The position numbers and the translations under genes were made by a program. A stretch of 36,095 nucleotides of DNA from Clostridium sp. (GTDB lineage Bacteria > Bacillota > Clostridia > Clostridiales > Clostridiaceae): NCBI RefSeq assembly GCF_018372875.1, contig NZ_JAHAIF010000028.1:1-36095 (forward strand). Reading direction: 5' to 3'. Positions 1 through 8,867 of this stretch are shown in pieces (position 1 is the first letter of the stretch; each line of letters opens with the position of its first letter). The notes below the pieces were generated by a model. That model had not been told where the DNA came from, searched no databases, and was given only the letters and a program-made list of their open reading frames with translations.

Positions 1-813
1 ATCTGAACCTAAATAGTATTTTCCTTCTGGTAATATAAGCCATCCTTTATGCAGCTCTCCATTTTCATTATAGTAGTACCAGTTATAGTTATCATCATGG
101 TACCAGCCTCTCCTACTTTGTTCATTTACCTTTATTAACTCATTATAGAATCTGATTAATTTTTCACCATAATTCCCAGCTGCCCAACTTCCAGAAAGGT
201 CTAAAGCAGTTTTTGCACTCCCAGCCAAATAGGCAAAATGCCTTGGATCATAAGTCGATTCATTATCTAATCCATCTTCTACATAAGATTGCTCAATATT
301 CTTCTTAGGATATCCACTTGAACCAGCATATAACGCTAAATGATCTAAATGAGCTAGCACTCCGTGCTCCCAACTATCAAATCTTTTATGAGCTTCTTTT
401 ATAGTATCATCATTGATTCCAGCATTAGTATTCTTCATACCACAAGGATTATAATACGATTCATCTAAAACCCCACCAAATCTTCCAAATCCTGTCTCAT
501 GTGCAGCTTGTACATATGCTAAAGCTGGATTTACATTGCCATTTGATTTTGAATACTTCCAATACAGATCAGCTAAATTCACAAAAGTTTCTGTAGCCCC
601 ATTATTTTTCGCCCATTTTTTCGCATCTTGTACAGTTACCTCTGTATCAGATATTATATTTATATTTTTTATGTTTTTTTCAATAGCAAATTCTAAAGAC
701 GAATTATTATTTTGACTAGCATATACAATAATTCCAGAATTATATACAGTATTAATTGACATAATTATTGTTAAAGCTATAGTACACGCTAGTTTTTTAT
801 TTCTTTTATACAC
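1..813 (-). CDS. Secreted glucosaminidase-type cell-wall hydrolase, 3' end beyond the window
   Basis: The reading frame is open from a GTG at 813 to the left edge (271 codons), so the protein is partial at its C-terminus. GGAGG lies 7 nt before the GTG; no in-frame ATG fits that site. Residues about 1-30 form a signal peptide (K/R-rich start, hydrophobic stretch, cut near VYAS). A lysozyme-like glucosaminidase domain (Glucosaminidase family, PF01832 type) follows, with AYVQAAHETGFGRFGG carrying the expected catalytic Glu, then YNPCGMK and a W-E-H-G stretch. After about residue 245 a glycan- or choline-binding-type repeat begins (WYHDDNYNWYYYNENGE, then GWL). Role: cleavage of peptidoglycan glycan strands outside the cell. 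The number of binding repeats is unknown because the gene leaves the window. Related enzymes are often labelled mannosyl-glycoprotein endo-beta-N-acetylglucosaminidase; a peptidoglycan substrate is more likely. Confidence 0.85.
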   Translation of the reverse strand, partial: MYKRNKKLACTIALTIIMSINTVYNSGIIVYASQNNNSSLEFAIEKNIKNINIISDTEVTVQDAKKWAKNNGATETFVNLADLYWKYSKSNGNVNPALAYVQAAHETGFGRFGGVLDESYYNPCGMKNTNAGINDDTIKEAHKRFDSWEHGVLAHLDHLALYAGSSGYPKKNIEQSYVEDGLDNESTYDPRHFAYLAGSAKTALDLSGSWAAGNYGEKLIRFYNELIKVNEQSRRGWYHDDNYNWYYYNENGELHKGWLILPEGKYYLGSD

Positions 814-851
814 AACTATACCTCCATATTATTCTATTTTTTTACATAACA

Positions 852-881
852 ATTTTATCATATGATAAATTACAATATCAA
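852..881 (-). promoter_or_regulatory. Candidate promoter of the glucosaminidase gene, overlapping an IS end
   Basis: On the minus strand TTGATA (881-876) and TAAAAT (857-852) are separated by 18 nt, and the GTG start lies about 40 nt downstream. The first two bases of the -35 box fall inside the IS30-like end at 880-890. A 16-bp perfect palindrome (TTTATCATATGATAAA, 854-869) fills most of the spacer and could be an operator. Pattern match only. Confidence 0.35.
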
Positions 882-1808
882 GTGCAACACTAATTAAGCA
901 TAAAAATAACCCATCCGGGCACGTTCATGTTTTAAAGTAATAATTGACTAAAAAAACCACTTTAAAGCACGTGACTGAATGAGCTATAAACATATTACTA
1001 GAAATTAACGTTGTTGTATAGTAGAATATTTAAATTCAGGCTGAAATGTATCTAAAATAGCTAAGGAGATTAATAGAAACAAATCTACTATTTCAATAGA
1101 AGTTAAATAACCATTGGTCATCAGAGCAAATTTCTGGTCGTGTTATAATTGATAGAACTGATAAAAAATTGCATTTAGTAGTATCTATAATTGGCTATAT
1201 AATGGCGTATTAAATAAATGCTCTGTTGAGCTGCTACGCAGGAAAGGAAAATCCTTAAATCCTAAAGAAACACGAGGTAAGTTTAATATAGGAAAGACAA
1301 TTAAGCAACGCCCTAAAGAGGTTAGAAAAAGAATAACGGTAGGTTATTGGGAATTAGACACTGTTGTTTCTAGCAGAGGTAAGTCTAAAGCTTGTCTTTC
1401 AACTTTTATTAAAAGGAAGACACGATTAACTAAAATTAGAGTAATGCCTAATAGGAAATCTATCACTTTTAATGAACATTGCAAGATAACACTAAATGAA
1501 TTTGATTCAAAATCCCTTAAAATTTTTACATTAGACCATGGCAAATAATTTGCAGACTATGTATATTTAGAATCCAATTTAAAAGTAAATTTATACTTCG
1601 CTGACCCTTATAGTTCTTGGAAAAGAGGAACCAATGAAAATACCTATAGATTAATTAGAGAGTTTTTTCCTAAGAAATTTGATTTTTCTACCATTACCCA
1701 AAAAGAGTTGATATTGTTGAAGGTCATCTTAACAATAGACTAAGAAAATGTCTTGGATATCCCCCCCTTAGAAGTATTTAACGAATTGTCAAGCTAAATG
1801 TTGCACTT
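880..1808 (+). mobile_element. Relic of an IS30-family insertion sequence
   Basis: The ends share an imperfect inverted repeat: AAGTGCAACAC at 880-890 and its complement in TGTTGCACTT at 1799-1808. The interior encodes a broken IS30-type transposase on the plus strand. The distance between ends is about 0.93 kb, shorter than the usual 1.05-1.1 kb of the family, which fits internal deletions. No target-site duplication is obvious. The element separates the glucosaminidase gene from galE and cannot move on its own. Confidence 0.75.
1024..1785 (+). pseudogene. Degraded IS30-family transposase
   Basis: Recognisable pieces appear in order. A helix-turn-helix piece (SKIAKEINRNKSTIS, from 1051) ends at a stop at 1108. 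SEQISGRVIIDR follows in another frame from 1121. A longer open piece from 1180 contains WELDTVVSSRGKSKA, which holds the first Asp of the DDE triad, and TLDHGK, which holds the second Asp. A TAA at 1546 stands where the family has the Glu codon of HGKEF. The same frame then continues through ADPYSSWKRGTNEN, which carries the catalytic Glu, to a stop at 1741. The C-terminal HLNNRLRKCLGY is shifted again near a run of seven C. With several stops and frameshifts and no start codon it is inactive. Confidence 0.85.
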
Positions 1809-1823
1809 AGCTTGACAATTCGT
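1781..1823. repeat. 17-bp perfect inverted repeat with 9-nt loop at the right IS end
   Basis: ACGAATTGTCAAGCTAA (1781-1797) pairs perfectly with 1807-1823, with loop ATGTTGCAC. The 3' arm runs across the presumed IS end at 1808 into the flank, only 23 bp past the galE stop. As RNA on the minus strand it would make a strong stem at the end of galE, but it is not followed by a clear U-run, so its value as a terminator is uncertain. Confidence 0.6.
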
Positions 1824-1846
1824 CATATATAAAAACTTATTAGACT

Positions 1847-2863
1847 TTATTTATCATACCCTTTAGGATTATTTTTTTGCCATCTCCAAGAATCTTTACA
1901 CATATCCTCTAGACTTTTTTCAGCTTTCCACCCTAACTCTTTTAACGCTTTAGATGCGTTTGCATAACATATTCCTATATCTCCAGGTCTTCTTTCCATT
2001 ATTTTGTAAGGCACCTTTTGACCAGACGCCTTCTCAAAGTTCTTCACTACATCTAAAACACTATATCCAATTCCTGTTCCTAAATTATAAGCTTCTACAC
2101 CTTTAGTATCCATTATCTTCTCTACAGCCTTTAAATGCCCTTTTGCCAAATCAACAACATGAATATAATCACGTACACCAGTACCATCTGGCGTATCATA
2201 ATCATCACCAAAAACTCTCAAGAATTCCATCTTTCCTACTGCAACTTGAGTTATATATGGCATTAAGTTGTTAGGAATTCCATTAGGATCTTCTCCTATT
2301 CTTCCACTTTCATGAGCACCTATAGGATTGAAATATCTAAGTAAAGCTATACTCCATTCATTATCTGATATAAAAATATCTTTAAGAATTTGCTCTATGA
2401 ATAATTTAGTGCTACCGTAAGGATTAGTTGCATTTGCAGTAGGCATTTCTTCATTAAATGGAACATTATTTTCCATTCCATATACAGTTGCAGATGAACT
2501 AAATACTAATTTTTTAACATTATACTTTCTCATAACATCACATAATACTAATGTTCCTGTTATATTATTATTATAATATTCTATTGGTTTTTCTACAGAT
2601 TCTCCTACCGCCTTTAATCCTGCAAAGTTAATAACAGCCTCTATATTATTTTCATCAAATACCTTTGATAAAGCTTCTCTATCTAGAACATCCACTTCAT
2701 AAAACTTAGGTTTTACTCCACTCAATTCTTCTATTCTTTTCAATACTTCTGGTTTACTATTACAAAAATTATCTACTATGATAACCTCATAACCAGCATT
2801 AATAAGTTCTATACAAGTATGAGAACCTATATACCCTGTTCCTCCAGCTACTAATATTGACAT
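1847..2863 (-). CDS. galE: UDP-glucose 4-epimerase
   Basis: This 338-residue protein has the usual length of GalE, which interconverts UDP-glucose and UDP-galactose (in some members also the HexNAc forms) in the cytoplasm using bound NAD. The N-terminal Rossmann motif is GGTGYIG (7-13). The catalytic part has SSSATVYG, with Tyr149 and Lys153 in NPYGSTK, and the RYFNPIGAH substrate loop follows. The start is supported by AGGGAGG before the ATG. It lies 39 bp after the LCP gene without an obvious terminator, so the two are probably one transcript. It can supply galactose-type donors to the neighbouring capsule pathway or serve Leloir-type salvage with the kinase at 3905-5020. Confidence 0.95.
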   Translation of the reverse strand: MSILVAGGTGYIGSHTCIELINAGYEVIIVDNFCNSKPEVLKRIEELSGVKPKFYEVDVLDREALSKVFDENNIEAVINFAGLKAVGESVEKPIEYYNNNITGTLVLCDVMRKYNVKKLVFSSSATVYGMENNVPFNEEMPTANATNPYGSTKLFIEQILKDIFISDNEWSIALLRYFNPIGAHESGRIGEDPNGIPNNLMPYITQVAVGKMEFLRVFGDDYDTPDGTGVRDYIHVVDLAKGHLKAVEKIMDTKGVEAYNLGTGIGYSVLDVVKNFEKASGQKVPYKIMERRPGDIGICYANASKALKELGWKAEKSLEDMCKDSWRWQKNNPKGYDK

Positions 2864-2902
2864 GTTAATTCCTCCCTTTAGTTATTAATTTATATAACAA
2901 TT

Positions 2903-3799
2903 TTAGTGTTCGTCATATATAAAATCATGTAATGCTTTTTTATTAACTTCTTCATCCCATCCAAGATAGTAGATACCTTTATCCATTAAGTCTTCTGTGG
3001 ATCCATCTATAGGTATTCTAAAACCTTCTAATTGTTCTGCATTCATCGACATTATTCCCTTACCTAAATCAAGTAATTCAAAAGTTGACAAATTCGTTTC
3101 TATATTAGAAGATAAATCTGATATAATCTTTGGATAACTTGTCACTTCTATACTCTTCGCTTTGTTAAAAATCGCCATTATAACTTTTCTTTGTCTATTA
3201 GTTCTATAATAATCATTATCTATTTTTCTTATTCTCGAATACTCTAATGCTTGTTTTCCATTCAACTTTACATTACCACTTTTACTTAACCCTATAATCC
3301 TACTTTCTTCTCCAGTAACACTTAATTCTATGCCTCCAATATAATCTATAACATTTTTTAATCCTTCAAAATCAATTTTAACATACTTGTTTATATCTAA
3401 GTCAAATAATTTATTTAGAGTAGAAACACTTCCTTCTACTCCTCCATAATGATATGCATAATTTATTTTATGAACCTTATTAGATTCACCTAAATCCACA
3501 TTTAAATCTCTCATAATTGATGTAAGTTTGGCTGTATTATCATCCTTGTCTAAAGATAATATCATTATCGTATCTGAGGCATTTTCTTCCTTATCTACAC
3601 CAAGTAACAATATATTTTCAATATTTTCCTTAGTACTCTTTTCTTCTGTTTCTTGTGATATTTTTAATTCTTCGTTAGAGCCTTGTAACTTAACATTTTT
3701 TACTCTATTTATATATTTATAAGTTCCAAAAGCTCCTCCTAAAATTAACAATATAATTATACCAATTATTATTAAAATCTTATTTCTTTTTCTCTTCAT
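2903..3799 (-). CDS. LytR-CpsA-Psr (LCP) family wall-polymer ligase
   Basis: About 298 residues. A short basic start precedes one membrane helix (about residues 7-28), and an extracellular LCP domain follows with NILLLGVD, DTIMILSLD, SIMRDLNV, a central IDYIGGIEL and the conserved LNGKQALEYSRIRK...YYRTNRQRKV region. LCP enzymes transfer undecaprenyl-linked glycopolymers onto peptidoglycan, in some species the capsule. A start at the second ATG (3799) is chosen because it lies 7 nt after GGGGGG, whereas the ATG at 3805 is only 1 nt away. Its position just beyond the capsule operon fits a role in anchoring that polymer, but teichoic-type polymers are an alternative. Confidence 0.9.
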   Translation of the reverse strand: MKRKRNKILIIIGIIILLILGGAFGTYKYINRVKNVKLQGSNEELKISQETEEKSTKENIENILLLGVDKEENASDTIMILSLDKDDNTAKLTSIMRDLNVDLGESNKVHKINYAYHYGGVEGSVSTLNKLFDLDINKYVKIDFEGLKNVIDYIGGIELSVTGEESRIIGLSKSGNVKLNGKQALEYSRIRKIDNDYYRTNRQRKVIMAIFNKAKSIEVTSYPKIISDLSSNIETNLSTFELLDLGKGIMSMNAEQLEGFRIPIDGSTEDLMDKGIYYLGWDEEVNKKALHDFIYDEH

Positions 3800-3834
3800 A
3801 TGCATTCCCCCAATTTAATATTTTTCATTAATAA

Positions 3835-3843
3835 ATTATACCA
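3835..3843 (-). promoter_or_regulatory. Candidate extended -10 promoter for the LCP-galE transcript
   Basis: Reading the minus strand, TGG-TATAAT (3843-3835) is a perfect TGnTATAAT extended -10. It sits between the terminator of the upstream gene and the LCP start about 35 nt downstream. No good -35 box is seen, as is common for extended -10 promoters. Confidence 0.45.
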
Positions 3844-3885
3844 TATATAACTTACTAGTTTATTACTTATTAATTAATAAAACAA

Positions 3886-3914
3886 AAAGATTTAGACTAT
3901 TAATCTAAACCTTT
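3886..3914 (-). terminator. Rho-independent terminator of the nahK-like gene
   Basis: An 11-bp stem (one G.U pair) is formed by 3914-3904 and 3896-3886 on the minus strand with a 7-nt loop, followed by TTTGTTTTATT. The stem begins inside the last codons of the kinase gene, so that gene ends its own transcript and the LCP gene needs its own promoter. Confidence 0.7.
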
Positions 3915-5020
3915 AAAATATACTTATTAACTATTTCCTTCATATTCTCCATAGCTTCTTCCATATCAGATACTAGTTTTAATTGATTTCTTGCTCTTTC
4001 AAGGTTATGGTTTGGTCTATGAATTTGGAAATACTCATCCCCATTTATATGGTCCATAAGGAATCTCATAGAAAGCTCTAAAGTTATAAGCTTAGCTGAA
4101 AAAGGCAAATATTCAATTTCTGTTTCAGTTAAGGCTTCACCACAGGATTCTAAGAAACCTTTTGTAAATAACTCAAATAGGTTAATATCAAAATGAACTT
4201 TTGACAAATCTGCTTCATCTTCTAAAGCAGTAGTTGCTCCTGAACGTATAGAATCACCATAATCATATAATGATAAACCTGGCATAACTGTATCTAAATC
4301 TATAACACAGATTGCATCCCCCGTTTCATCATCTATCATTATATTATTATACTTTGTATCATTATGAGTAACTCTAAGAGGTAGCTTACCTTCATTTAAT
4401 AAATCTACTAAAACTCCAGTTTCTTTTTCTCTTGTCATTATAAAATCAATTTCAGCTTGTACATCTTTAACTCTATCACATGGATCATTTTTTACAGCTT
4501 CAAGAAAGTCATTATATCTTTTTCTTGTATTGTGGAAATCTGGTATTATTTCATATACAGTATCTGCTGGAAAGTCTGAAAGTTGTTTTTGGAACTTTCC
4601 TAAAGCTTTTCCACATTTATAAAAATCCATTGGATTTTCTACCATCATATAAGTTGTTGCACCTTCTATAAAATGATAAGCTCTAAAACAGTCCCCTTCT
4701 TCTGTTCTATAATATAACTTTTCATCTACTGTTGGTACTAAACGTAACCCTTCTCTTGTTACGTCTCCACCTTCTTCTTGAACCTTTTTAGAAATATGTT
4801 TAGTAACACCATCTATATTATTCATTAGTTCATCAACAGCTGGAAAAACATCTGTATTAATTCTTTGAAGAATATATTTCTTTAGCGTTCCATCAGATTG
4901 CTTAAATTTTAATATATGAGTATCATTTATATGACCACATATATGTCTTTCTGAATTTATAAGCTCCCCACTAAATTTAAAATTTTCAGCTAACTTTTTA
5001 CAGCTATACGTCCCCTTCAT
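3905..5020 (-). CDS. nahK: N-acetylhexosamine 1-kinase-like phosphotransferase (APH fold)
   Basis: This 371-residue protein has the aminoglycoside-phosphotransferase fold. Its N-terminus (GHINDTHILKF, YILQRINTDVFP) matches the bifidobacterial N-acetylhexosamine 1-kinase group (NahK/LnpB), which phosphorylates GlcNAc or GalNAc at C1 with ATP. The catalytic loop is HNDTKYNNIMID with Asp221, and the metal-binding Asp is in VIDLDTVMPG (241-243). AAAGGGAG precedes the ATG. It is flanked by terminators on both sides and is probably monocistronic. Next to galE it suggests salvage of released amino sugars into the sugar-1-phosphate pool, perhaps those freed by the nearby glucosaminidase. The family call is good; the exact sugar is inferred, and the gene symbol rests on similarity only. 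Confidence 0.7.
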   Translation of the reverse strand: MKGTYSCKKLAENFKFSGELINSERHICGHINDTHILKFKQSDGTLKKYILQRINTDVFPAVDELMNNIDGVTKHISKKVQEEGGDVTREGLRLVPTVDEKLYYRTEEGDCFRAYHFIEGATTYMMVENPMDFYKCGKALGKFQKQLSDFPADTVYEIIPDFHNTRKRYNDFLEAVKNDPCDRVKDVQAEIDFIMTREKETGVLVDLLNEGKLPLRVTHNDTKYNNIMIDDETGDAICVIDLDTVMPGLSLYDYGDSIRSGATTALEDEADLSKVHFDINLFELFTKGFLESCGEALTETEIEYLPFSAKLITLELSMRFLMDHINGDEYFQIHRPNHNLERARNQLKLVSDMEEAMENMKEIVNKYILKV

Positions 5021-5070
5021 AGTTAACTCCCTTTCACTTTTAATTCTTCGTAAAATGTTTACATAAGTAT

Positions 5071-5099
5071 ATTTTACTTTTTATGCATTATAAAATCAA
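5071..5099 (-). promoter_or_regulatory. Candidate sigma-A promoter of the nahK-like gene
   Basis: TTGATT (5099-5094) and TAAAAT (5076-5071) on the minus strand are separated by 17 nt, about 50 nt before the ATG. It lies downstream of the capsule-operon terminator. Confidence 0.4.
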
Positions 5100-5185
5100 G
5101 TAATATAACATATGAAACAGTTCATTTTTATAAGACACTAATTTTTTACGATTATATTGTTCATCATACCTGTCACACAAAATAA

Positions 5186-5205
5186 ACCTGTGAACAATCA
5201 CAGGT
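5186..5205 (-). terminator. Rho-independent terminator closing the capsule operon
   Basis: ACCTGTGA and TCACAGGT form a perfect 8-bp stem with a 4-nt loop, followed on the minus strand by TTATTTTGTG. It lies about 55 bp after the ugd stop and marks the 3' end of the long capsule transcript. Confidence 0.8.
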
Positions 5206-5259
5206 CTATATATATGATATATTAATAGAAATAATCCTAACAATATATCTTTGAATATT

Positions 5260-6510
5260 TTAATCTCTTTTAAAAATATCTCTTGTATAAACTTTTTCTT
5301 TCACATCATCCAATATAGAATCATATCTATTGGCAATTATTGCTTGACTCATTTCTTTAAACTCGTTTAGATCATTTACAACTTTTGATCCAAAGAAAGT
5401 AGAACCATTTTCTAATGTTGGCTCATATACAATTACTGTAGCTCCCTTAGCCTTTATACGTTTCATAACTCCCTGAATTGATGATTGACGGAAATTATCT
5501 GAATTTGATTTCATTGTTAAGCGATAAACTCCAACGATAATTTCTTTTTCTTTTAATGCATCCCAGTTATCATTTGCTTCATAAGCTCCTGTCAATTGAA
5601 GAACACGATCTGCAATAAAATCTTTACGTGTTCTATTTGAATCCACAATAGCTGACATCATATTTTGAGGAACATCTTCATAATTAGCAAGAAGTTGCTT
5701 TGTATCTTTTGGTAAACAATATCCACCATACCCAAAAGAAGGATTATTATAATGAGAGCCAATACGTGGATCTAAACAAACACCATCAATAATTTGTTGT
5801 GTATCTAGACCTTTCATTTCTGCATAAGTATCTAACTCATTAAAGTAAGAAACACGAAGTGCTAAATATGTATTGGCAAACAGTTTAACAGCTTCAGCCT
5901 CTGTAAATCCCATAAATAAAGTATCAATATTTTCTTTAATTGCACCTTCTTGAAGTAGCTCTGCAAAAGTATGTGCAGCTTTTACCAAACGATCATTTTT
6001 AATATCTGTTCCAACTATAATTCTTGATGGATATAGGTTATCATATAAAGCCTTTGATTCACGAAGGAATTCCGGACTAAAAATAATATTATCACAATGA
6101 TATTTTTCTCTAACATAGGCTGTAAATCCTACTGGAATTGTAGATTTAATTACCATAATAGCATCAGGATTATGTTTTACAACCAACTGTATAACTGCCT
6201 CAACTGCTGATGTATCAAAGAAATTTCTCTTACTATCATAATTAGTAGGAGCTGCAATTACAACAAAATCTGCATCCTTATATGCTTCCTCTGCATCCAA
6301 AGTAGCTATCAAATTTAAATCTTTTTCAGCTAAATATTTTTCAATATAATCATCTTGAATCGGTGATTTTTTATTATTAATCAAATCTACTTTTTCAGAA
6401 ATAATATCTACCGCTGTTACTTTATGATGCTGTGATAAAAGCACTGCTATAGATAATCCTACATATCCTGTTCCTGCTACTGCAATTTTTAAATCTTTAA
6501 ACTCTCTCAT
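5260..6510 (-). CDS. ugd: UDP-glucose 6-dehydrogenase
   Basis: 416 residues, usual for the bacterial UDP-glucose/GDP-mannose dehydrogenase family. It oxidises UDP-glucose to UDP-glucuronate with 2 NAD+. NAD binding: [11 protein letters not shown] (10-20). Substrate and catalytic region: FSPEFLRES (144-152), a Lys-containing [13 protein letters not shown] segment and [11 protein letters not shown] with nucleophile Cys265. AAGGAAA precedes the ATG. It is the last gene of the capsule operon, 29 bp after the UDP-glucuronate epimerase, so the pair supplies both UDP-GlcA and UDP-GalA for the polymer. Confidence 0.95.
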   Translation of the reverse strand: MREFKDLKIAVAGTGYVGLSIAVLLSQHHKVTAVDIISEKVDLINNKKSPIQDDYIEKYLAEKDLNLIATLDAEEAYKDADFVVIAAPTNYDSKRNFFDTSAVEAVIQLVVKHNPDAIMVIKSTIPVGFTAYVREKYHCDNIIFSPEFLRESKALYDNLYPSRIIVGTDIKNDRLVKAAHTFAELLQEGAIKENIDTLFMGFTEAEAVKLFANTYLALRVSYFNELDTYAEMKGLDTQQIIDGVCLDPRIGSHYNNPSFGYGGYCLPKDTKQLLANYEDVPQNMMSAIVDSNRTRKDFIADRVLQLTGAYEANDNWDALKEKEIIVGVYRLTMKSNSDNFRQSSIQGVMKRIKAKGATVIVYEPTLENGSTFFGSKVVNDLNEFKEMSQAIIANRYDSILDDVKEKVYTRDIFKRD

Positions 6511-6539
6511 ATTCTTTTCCTTTCTTTATCTCATTTTTT

Positions 6540-7628
6540 CTAGACTCTATAAAATTCTTTGTACCATTCTGCAAATTTTCGCAGTCCATCTCTCAAGCTT
6601 GTACTTGGTTTAAAACCAAAATCTCTTTCTAAAGCACTCGTATCTGCATAAGTAATAGGTACATCACCTGGCTGCATAGGAACAAGTTTTTTATGTGCTT
6701 CAAAATCATAATCCGAAGGTAACACTTCAGCTCTAATCAATTCCTGCTGAAGAATGTCTACAAAATCAAGTAGATTCTCAGGCTGATTATTCCCTATATT
6801 GTAAACTGCATATGGAGGAACAGGTAATCCGTCTTCACCTTTAACCTTCACAGGTGGCTTCTCCATAACACGTTTTACTCCTTCAACAATATCATCTACG
6901 TAAGTAAAGTCTCTCTTACAATTTCCATAATTAAAAATTTCTATTATTTTTCCTTCTCTAAGTTTATTAGTGAATCCAAAATACGCCATATCTGGACGTC
7001 CTGCCGGACCATAAACTGTAAAGAAGCGAAGTCCTGTAGAAGGAATATTATACAATTTTGAATATGCATGAGCCATAAGTTCATTACTCTTTTTTGTTAC
7101 TGCATAAAGGGATACTGGGTTATCTACCTTATCATCCGTAGAATATGGAATTTTCTTATTTGATCCATAAACAGATGAAGAAGATGCATATACTAAATGC
7201 TCAACTCCAGATTCTCCATTATCATAAGAATGACGACAAGCTTCAAGTATATTATAAAATCCAATAAGATTTGATTCTATATATGCATCAGGATTTGAAA
7301 TTGAATAACGTACCCCCGCCTGTGCGGCAAGATTAACAACTACTTCAGGTTTATATTCATCAAATATTTTATTAATCAATTCTTTATCAGAAATACTTCC
7401 CTTAATAAATGTCCAACTAGAATCAGAATATTCTTCAGCTAATTTCTTAATTTCATTTAAACGATATTCCTTAATAGATACATCATAATAATTATTTAAA
7501 TTATCAATTCCTATAATATTAACTGATGACTTAGTTTTTAAAAGTTCTAATACAAGATTTGATCCAATAAAACCAGCCGCTCCTGTTATCAGTATTTTTT
7601 TATTTTCCAAATTTATTCCATTATACAT
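6540..7628 (-). CDS. UDP-glucuronate 4-epimerase
   Basis: 362-residue extended SDR. NAD motif GAAGFIG (16-22). Catalytic SSSSVYG with Tyr175 and Lys179 (YAVTK). RFFTVYGPAGRPDMA is typical of the UDP-GlcA 4-epimerase group (Cap1J/LpsL/Gla type) rather than GalE. It converts UDP-GlcA, made by the next gene, to UDP-GalA. AGGTGAGGAAA precedes the ATG. The alternative of a dTDP-glucose dehydratase is less likely, because the neighbouring gene set is UDP-uronate specific and no dTDP-sugar genes are present. Confidence 0.85.
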   Translation of the reverse strand: MYNGINLENKKILITGAAGFIGSNLVLELLKTKSSVNIIGIDNLNNYYDVSIKEYRLNEIKKLAEEYSDSSWTFIKGSISDKELINKIFDEYKPEVVVNLAAQAGVRYSISNPDAYIESNLIGFYNILEACRHSYDNGESGVEHLVYASSSSVYGSNKKIPYSTDDKVDNPVSLYAVTKKSNELMAHAYSKLYNIPSTGLRFFTVYGPAGRPDMAYFGFTNKLREGKIIEIFNYGNCKRDFTYVDDIVEGVKRVMEKPPVKVKGEDGLPVPPYAVYNIGNNQPENLLDFVDILQQELIRAEVLPSDYDFEAHKKLVPMQPGDVPITYADTSALERDFGFKPSTSLRDGLRKFAEWYKEFYRV

Positions 7629-7672
7629 TTCTATTTCCTCACCTATTTTGTATTATACATTTTTAATACAAA

Positions 7673-8842
7673 CTAAAATTTTCTCCATACCATTTTATTA
7701 ACAACACCTGTGTAGCTTTGAATAATCTTTACAACTTTAGTAGATACATTTTCTTCTACATAGTCTGGTACAGGAATTCCGTAGTCTCCACTATTATTCA
7801 TTTCTATTGCTGTTTCAACTGCTTGTAATAATCCATTATCATCAATTCCTGCAAGAACAAAGCATCCTTTATCCAATGCTTCTGGCCTTTCTGTAGATGT
7901 TCTTATACATACTGCTGGAAATGGATGACCTACACTAGTAAAGAAACTAGATTCTTCTGGTAATGTACCAGAGTCTGAGATAACTGCAAAAGCATTCATC
8001 TGTAAACAATTATAATCATGGAATCCTAAAGGTTCATGTTGAATAACACGATTATCTAGTTTAAAGCCACTTTCTTCTAATCTCTTTTTACTTCTTGGAT
8101 GACATGAATAAAGAATAGGCATATCATATTTCTCTGCTATCTGATTGATAGCATTAAATAATGATAAGAAGTTCTTTTCTGTATCAATATTTTCTTCTCT
8201 ATGAGCAGAAAGAAGAATATATTTTCCTTTTTCTAACCCAAGTTTTTCATGCACATCTGATGCTTCAATCTTTTCAAGATTATCATGTAATACTTCAGCC
8301 ATTGGAGATCCCGTTACATAAGTACGCTCTTTAGGAAGACCACAGTCTGCTAGGTATCTTCTCGCATGTTCAGAATATGCCATATTAATATCTGAAATAA
8401 TATCTACAATTCTTCTATTAGTTTCTTCTGGAAGACATTCATCTTTACATCTGTTTCCGGCTTCCATATGGAATATTGGAATATGTAATCTCTTTGCTCC
8501 TATTACGGAAAGACATGAATTTGTATCTCCTAAAACTAACACAGCATCTGGCTTTACATCCACCATTAACTGATAGCTCTTTGCAATAATATTTCCCATA
8601 GTTTCACCAAGATCATTACCAACTGCGTTCATATAATAATCTGGATCGTCTAATTCTAAATCATGAAAGAATACTCCGTTTAAGTTATAATCATAATTTT
8701 GTCCTGTATGTGCTAACAAACAGTCAAAATATTTTCTACACTTCTTAATAACTGCTGCAAGACGAATAATCTCTGGTCTTGTGCCTACAATAATCAAAAG
8801 CTTTAATTTACCATTGTTTTTAAATGAAACTTTGTTTTCCAT
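7673..8842 (-). CDS. capG: UDP-HexNAc 2-epimerase completing UDP-L-FucNAc synthesis (CapG/FnlC type)
   Basis: About 389 residues of the non-hydrolysing UDP-GlcNAc 2-epimerase family: GTRPEIIRLAAVI near the N-terminus, HTGQNYD, LGDTNSCL, HMEAGNRC, PEETNRRIVD, SAHREENID and SDSGTLPEES. Family members act as WecB (UDP-ManNAc) or as CapG/FnlC/WbjD (last step to UDP-L-FucNAc). Position directly after CapE and CapF homologues argues strongly for the latter. The ATG at 8842 is chosen because it has GAGG 8 nt upstream; an in-frame GTG at 8851 would overlap that site. Confidence 0.85.
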   Translation of the reverse strand: MENKVSFKNNGKLKLLIIVGTRPEIIRLAAVIKKCRKYFDCLLAHTGQNYDYNLNGVFFHDLELDDPDYYMNAVGNDLGETMGNIIAKSYQLMVDVKPDAVLVLGDTNSCLSVIGAKRLHIPIFHMEAGNRCKDECLPEETNRRIVDIISDINMAYSEHARRYLADCGLPKERTYVTGSPMAEVLHDNLEKIEASDVHEKLGLEKGKYILLSAHREENIDTEKNFLSLFNAINQIAEKYDMPILYSCHPRSKKRLEESGFKLDNRVIQHEPLGFHDYNCLQMNAFAVISDSGTLPEESSFFTSVGHPFPAVCIRTSTERPEALDKGCFVLAGIDDNGLLQAVETAIEMNNSGDYGIPVPDYVEENVSTKVVKIIQSYTGVVNKMVWRKF

Positions 8843-8867
8843 ACACTTCACCTCAAATATATTAGTT

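Noticed and set aside
1344..1544. Minus-strand open frame of 66 codons
   Set aside because: It is antisense to the transposase relic, which has clear IS30 motifs on the plus strand. No ribosome site.
7673..8842. WecB-type enzyme for UDP-ManNAc
   Set aside because: No ManNAc dehydrogenase or ManNAc transferase gene nearby; the CapE-CapF context favours the UDP-L-FucNAc role.
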